Shown in pieces: positions 5,350-8,343 of a stretch of 8,343 nt of DNA (position 1 is its first letter; every line of letters starts with the position of its first letter). The notes beneath the pieces were generated by a model that was not told where the DNA came from, did not search any database, and saw only the letters and a list, made by a program, of their open reading frames with translations. The stretch comes from an uncultured Eggerthella sp. GTDB lineage: Bacteria; Actinomycetota; Coriobacteriia; Coriobacteriales; Eggerthellaceae. The stretch is from contig URJE01000071.1 in assembly GCA_900547965.1 (NCBI GenBank), forward strand, positions 1 to 8,343. The letters are read 5' to 3'. The position numbers were made by a program, and so were the translations under genes.

Positions 5350-6867
5350 CTAGCGCGTGTTGCTAACGAAAGGAGTCTTGTCCTTCAGCAGAACGTCGTG
5401 CGCACCGCCCTCAACGATGGAAGTGGAGCTGATAACCGTAAGCTTTGCCTTGTCCTGCAGCTCGGGAATGGTGAGCGCACCGCAGTTGCACATGGTGGAA
5501 CGAACCTTGGAAAGCGTAAGATCCACATTGTCCTTCAAGGGGCCAGCGTAGGGAACGTAGGAATCTACGCCCTCTTCGAAAGTCATGCCCTTCTTGTTGC
5601 CGCCCAGGTCGTAGCGCTGCCAGTTGCGTGCACGGCTGGAACCTTCACCCCAGTATTCCTTCATGTGCTGGCCATTTACCACAACCTTGTTGTTGGGAGC
5701 CTCGTCGAAACGAGCGAAGTAGCGGCCCAGCATGATGAAGTCAGCACCCATGGCGAGTGCCAAGGTGATGTGATGGTCGTAAACCGTACCGCCGTCGGAG
5801 CAAACGGGAACGTATACGCCCGTTTCGCGGAAGTACTCGTCACGAGCCTTTGCGACCTCGATAAGCGCGGTTGCCTGGCCACGGCCGATGCCCTTGGTTT
5901 CACGCGTGATGCAGATGGAACCGCCGCCGATGCCAACCTTGATAAAGTCAGCGCCAGCTTCAGCCAGGAAGCGGAATCCCTCGGTGTCTACCACGTTACC
6001 GGCACCAACCTTTACGGAGTCGCCGTAGTGAGCGCGAATCCATGCGATGGTGCGAGACTGCCACTCGGAGAAGCCCTCGGAGGAGTCGATGCACAGAACG
6101 TCTGCGCCAGCCTCGATCAGAGCAGGTACGCGCTCTGCGTAATCGCGCGTGTTGATGCCGGCACCCACGATGTAGCGCTTGTGGGCGTCGAGCAACTCGT
6201 GCGGATTGGACTTGTGCTGCTCGTAGTCCTTACGGAATACCATGTACATAAGGTTGTCGTTGTCGTCAACGATGGGCAGCGAGTTCAACTTGTTGTCCCA
6301 AATAATGTCGTTGGCTTCCTTCAGCGTGGTGCTTGCGGTGCCCACGATGAGCTTTTCGCGCGGGGTCATGAACTCGGATACGGGCGTATCGAGATCCATG
6401 CGGGAAAGACGATAGTCGCGGCCGGTAACAATGCCCAGCAGCTTGCCCTGACCCTGACCGTTTTCGGTAACGGGCATGGTGGTATGGCCGCTCTTTTCCT
6501 TCAGCGCAACAACATCGCGAAGCGTTGCGTTGGGAGTAAGGTTGGAATCGCTGCGTACGAAACCGGCCTTGTGATCCTTTACGCGGCGAACCATTGCGGC
6601 CTGGTCTTCGATGGACTGAGAACCGTAGATGAAAGAAACGCCGCCCTGCTGAGCCAAAGCTACAGCCATGCCGTCGTCGGAAACGGCCTGCATGATTGCA
6701 GAAACCATGGGGATAGAAAGCTTCAGAGCAGGCTCTTCACCCTTCTTGTATCGTACAAGCGGAGTGGAAAGGTCAACCTTTTCGGGGATGCACTCCGAAG
6801 AAGAGTAACCCGGTACAAGCAGGTACTCATTAAAAGTACGAGAGGGTTCGTCGAAATAATGTGCCAT
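5350..6867 (-). CDS. guaB: IMP dehydrogenase, Tritrichomonas-like type
   Basis: A 505-residue enzyme that oxidises IMP to XMP with NAD+, the first committed step of GMP synthesis in the cytoplasm, normally as a tetramer. It is an (alpha/beta)8 barrel with a pair of CBS domains inserted at about 105-220. The catalytic loop is GIGGGSICITRE, with the nucleophile Cys319. Asp261 (CIDSSEG) is the NAD-side Asp. The mobile flap has Arg418-Tyr419 in RNWQRYD, and the potassium-site motif is EGGAH at 486-490. Residues 261, 319, 418 and 419 carry the same numbers as in the well-studied Tritrichomonas foetus enzyme (503 residues), and whole blocks such as YWGEGSSRARNWQRYD and STMCNCGALTIP agree with that enzyme as I remember it. 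The start at 6867 is chosen over an in-frame ATG at 6990 because AAGGAG lies 6 nt upstream, the N-terminus MAHYFDEPSRTFNEYL is conserved, and the longer version would begin inside a terminator. Confidence 0.97.
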   Translation of the reverse strand: MAHYFDEPSRTFNEYLLVPGYSSSECIPEKVDLSTPLVRYKKGEEPALKLSIPMVSAIMQAVSDDGMAVALAQQGGVSFIYGSQSIEDQAAMVRRVKDHKAGFVRSDSNLTPNATLRDVVALKEKSGHTTMPVTENGQGQGKLLGIVTGRDYRLSRMDLDTPVSEFMTPREKLIVGTASTTLKEANDIIWDNKLNSLPIVDDNDNLMYMVFRKDYEQHKSNPHELLDAHKRYIVGAGINTRDYAERVPALIEAGADVLCIDSSEGFSEWQSRTIAWIRAHYGDSVKVGAGNVVDTEGFRFLAEAGADFIKVGIGGGSICITRETKGIGRGQATALIEVAKARDEYFRETGVYVPVCSDGGTVYDHHITLALAMGADFIMLGRYFARFDEAPNNKVVVNGQHMKEYWGEGSSRARNWQRYDLGGNKKGMTFEEGVDSYVPYAGPLKDNVDLTLSKVRSTMCNCGALTIPELQDKAKLTVISSTSIVEGGAHDVLLKDKTPFVSNTR

Positions 6868-6873
6868 GTAGCG

Positions 6874-6879
6874 CTCCTT
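6874..6879 (-). promoter_or_regulatory. guaB ribosome binding site
   Basis: AAGGAG on the minus strand, 6 nt before the ATG at 6865-6867. It decides the start in favour of the 505-residue protein. Confidence 0.9.
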
Positions 6880-6950
6880 GAATTGAGTCTCATTTCCCGA
6901 TCCCCCGCTCCTTGCCGGTTCCCTTTCGTGCCCGGAGGGTTTCCGCGAGG

Positions 6951-6986
6951 TTAATTCATTATAGACACGTGCGCGACAAAAAAGTG
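6951..6986 (-). promoter_or_regulatory. guaB promoter
   Basis: A perfect TATAAT lies on the minus strand at 6958-6963 and predicts a start near 6951, with a leader of about 84 nt. The -35 position at 17-nt spacing falls at 6981-6986 (CACTTT), a poor match. It lies inside the T-run and stem base of the upstream terminator. The leader is G-rich, and I recognise no purine riboswitch in it. Confidence 0.6.
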
Positions 6987-7018
6987 ACAAAAAGGAGCGA
7001 GGCTCCTTTTTGTCACTT
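6978..7018 (-). terminator. Terminator of the M18 aminopeptidase gene, perfect 17-bp stem
   Basis: On the minus strand AAGTGACAAAAAGGAGC (7002-7018) pairs without mismatch with GCTCCTTTTTGTCACTT (6982-6998) around a CTC loop, followed by T residues to 6978. It lies about 140 nt after the aminopeptidase stop. The plus strand has no T-run after the stem, so it works for the minus strand. Related GTGACA...TGTCAC hairpins are scattered through many bacterial genomes, so it may belong to a dispersed repeat family. Confidence 0.88.
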
Positions 7019-7019
7019 G

Positions 7020-7156
7020 GTACACACGTAAATGCTGAAAACCAAAGGATTTATGGCTCGTTTCCGAACGCTCCAGCTGGATAAAAACCCAGCCCCTTTG
7101 AATCCCTTGCTTCAATGCCGAAGGCACTCCGCAAAGGGATGCCTCGCATTCTTGCT
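7020..7156 (-). other. Structured 3' UTR of the aminopeptidase gene
   Basis: No gene is credible here. On the minus strand, bases 7102-7140 fold into a hairpin: ATCCCTTTGC pairs with GCAAGGGAT (one bulge), and inside it GTGCC pairs with GGCAT around TTC. Further downstream GCTGG and CCAGC form a five-pair stem around a T-rich loop. Both precede the terminator at 6978-7018. Confidence 0.5.
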
Positions 7157-8343
7157 CTAGGCCTCGAGAAAGGCGCGGTATCCGCGATACGCCTCGAAGA
7201 TATCCGCCTTGGAGGTAACCTCCCATGGAGCATGCATCGAGAGCACCGCAACGCCGGAATCGATGACGTCCATGCCGTACTTTGCGGGAATGTAGGCGAT
7301 GGTGCCGCCGCCGCCCGCGTCGACCTTGCCAAGCTCGGCTGTCTGGAAGGAAACCTCGGCATCGTCCATCACGCGGCGCACGTATGCCACGTATTCGGCA
7401 CGCGCATCGTTGGAGCCGCTTTTTCCGCGCGCTCCCGTGTACTTGTTGAACACCAGGCCCTTGCCAAGGTATGCAGCGTTCTTCGTTTCGAACACCGAAG
7501 CATACGCAGGGTCGAAGCCAGCGGACACGTCGGAGGAAAGCATGCGCGATGCGGCCAAAATGCGGCGCAGCGCCAAGGGGCTTTCCAACCCGGTAAGAGC
7601 GGCAATTTCTGCGATGGTGTTCTCGAAGAAAAGAGAGCCCATGCCCGTTGCGCCGACGCTGCCGATTTCCTCCTTGTCAACCAACACCGTAACGGCGGTC
7701 TTCTTCGGCGTTTCGATTGCCAGCTGAGCCTCGAGCGAAGTGTAGGCGCACACACGGTCGTCCTGGCCGTAGCCGATAACCATGCTGCGGTCGAAGCCCA
7801 ATTCGCGGGCGCGACCTGCAGGCACTACCTCGATTTCGGCGGAAAGGAAGTCCTCTTCGGTAATGCCGTACTTTTCTTCCAGCAGCTTAAGGGCAAAAGC
7901 CTTTACCGGCTCCTTTGCGGCTTCTTTTTCCTCGTCGGAAGCGTCGTCGGCAGGCTCGACCTTCAGGGGACGATTGCCGATAAGCACGTCGAGGTTTTCG
8001 CCCTCGACCACTTCGCTGCCCTTCTTGGCCATTTGCTGGTTGCCCAAATGGGGCAGAAGATCGGTTACGCAGAATACGGGGTCGCCGGCATCGTCGCCCA
8101 CATTCACATCGACCACAGTGCCGTCGGTCTTGGCCACCACGCCATGCAGCGCCAAGGGCAGCGTCACCCACTGGTAGTGCTTGATGCCGCCATAGTAGTG
8201 AGTGTCGAGGAAGGCAAACCCATTGTTCTCGTAAACCGGGTTCTGCTTCAGGTCCAAACGGGGGCTGTCGATGTGGGCACCCAGGATGTTCAGGCCCGCC
8301 TCGAGCGGCTCGGTGCCGATATGAGCCAAAATGAGCGACTTGC
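7157..8343 (-). CDS. M18 family aminopeptidase, N-terminus outside the window
   Basis: A dinuclear-zinc exopeptidase of family M18, which removes N-terminal residues from peptides in the cytoplasm. It most resembles the ApeA (aminopeptidase 1) branch rather than classic aspartyl aminopeptidase, from the stretch HIDSPRLDLKQNPVYE and THYYGGIKHYQWV. The window holds 394 codons and a TAG stop; members run about 430-470 residues, so roughly 40-75 are missing. Counting from the TTG at 8327-8329 as residue 1, ligand motifs are His19 and Asp21 in HIDSPR, Asp190/Asp191 in QDDRVCAY, Glu220-Glu221 in DKEEIGS, Asp267 in SSDVSAGFDP, and His366 in SMHAPWE. All are present, so the enzyme should be active. 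A charged low-complexity segment, DASDEEKEAAKEP at 129-141, is an insert-like loop. The frame stays open upstream of that TTG (encoding KSLI), so TTG is not the start. Confidence 0.95.
   Translation of the reverse strand, partial: KSLILAHIGTEPLEAGLNILGAHIDSPRLDLKQNPVYENNGFAFLDTHYYGGIKHYQWVTLPLALHGVVAKTDGTVVDVNVGDDAGDPVFCVTDLLPHLGNQQMAKKGSEVVEGENLDVLIGNRPLKVEPADDASDEEKEAAKEPVKAFALKLLEEKYGITEEDFLSAEIEVVPAGRARELGFDRSMVIGYGQDDRVCAYTSLEAQLAIETPKKTAVTVLVDKEEIGSVGATGMGSLFFENTIAEIAALTGLESPLALRRILAASRMLSSDVSAGFDPAYASVFETKNAAYLGKGLVFNKYTGARGKSGSNDARAEYVAYVRRVMDDAEVSFQTAELGKVDAGGGGTIAYIPAKYGMDVIDSGVAVLSMHAPWEVTSKADIFEAYRGYRAFLEA

Noticed and set aside
5398..6954. A 518-codon open frame on the plus strand opposite guaB
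   Set aside because: It is an antisense shadow of a certain gene, with no domain and no ribosome site worth noting.
6868..6990. A 41-residue N-terminal extension of guaB
   Set aside because: Its ATG lies within the upstream terminator and ahead of the TATAAT box, and the internal ATG has the strong AAGGAG and the conserved family N-terminus.
6951..7226. A 91-codon minus-strand frame over the end of the aminopeptidase gene and its 3' UTR
   Set aside because: It overlaps the well-supported aminopeptidase end out of frame, runs through the terminator hairpin and resembles no protein.
8327..8329. TTG as the start of the aminopeptidase gene
   Set aside because: The frame remains open to the window edge, and family members extend well upstream of this point.

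Overview
This window is a compact, entirely minus-strand stretch of bacterial chromosome carrying ordinary housekeeping genes. It suggests an anaerobic, gut-associated Actinobacteriota of the Coriobacteriia/Eggerthellaceae kind. The grounds are moderately GC-rich coding sequence, a cell-wall protein joining a coiled coil to a double-psi barrel, and an IMP dehydrogenase of the type remembered from gut anaerobes and trichomonads. The lineage is an inference and was not tested by any search. I see no phage, transposase, CRISPR array, tRNA, rRNA or defence gene.

Read in the direction of transcription (high to low coordinates): the window opens inside an M18 family aminopeptidase gene (7157-8343, N-terminus outside the window). 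Its structured 3' region holds a 39-nt hairpin and a terminator with a perfect 17-bp stem. Next come a consensus -10 box and the guaB gene (5350-6867), whose start is set by a strong Shine-Dalgarno site. guaB ends in a textbook Rho-independent terminator at 5250-5292. It is followed by a secreted coiled-coil/RlpA-like cell-wall protein (4031-5149) with its own promoter, then leuS (1290-3848) with its own perfect -10 box. leuS is followed by a degenerate copy of its own last ~40 bases and then a hairpin. The final transcription unit holds a SanA/YdcF-like membrane protein (273-983), apparently with a leaderless promoter, and, 12 nt further on, the first 86 codons of a D-2-hydroxyacid dehydrogenase (1-260).

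The genes do not form one pathway. Protein turnover, purine synthesis, envelope maintenance and tRNA charging sit in separate transcription units, each with its own visible promoter and/or terminator. The only likely operon is the SanA/YdcF-like gene with the dehydrogenase. I found no clearly new biological system. The points most worth a second look are the protist-type IMP dehydrogenase, the duplicated leuS tail (possibly a recombination scar), the CwlO/PcsB-like coiled coil joined to a barrel lacking one conserved acidic residue, and the packing of a terminator against the guaB promoter.
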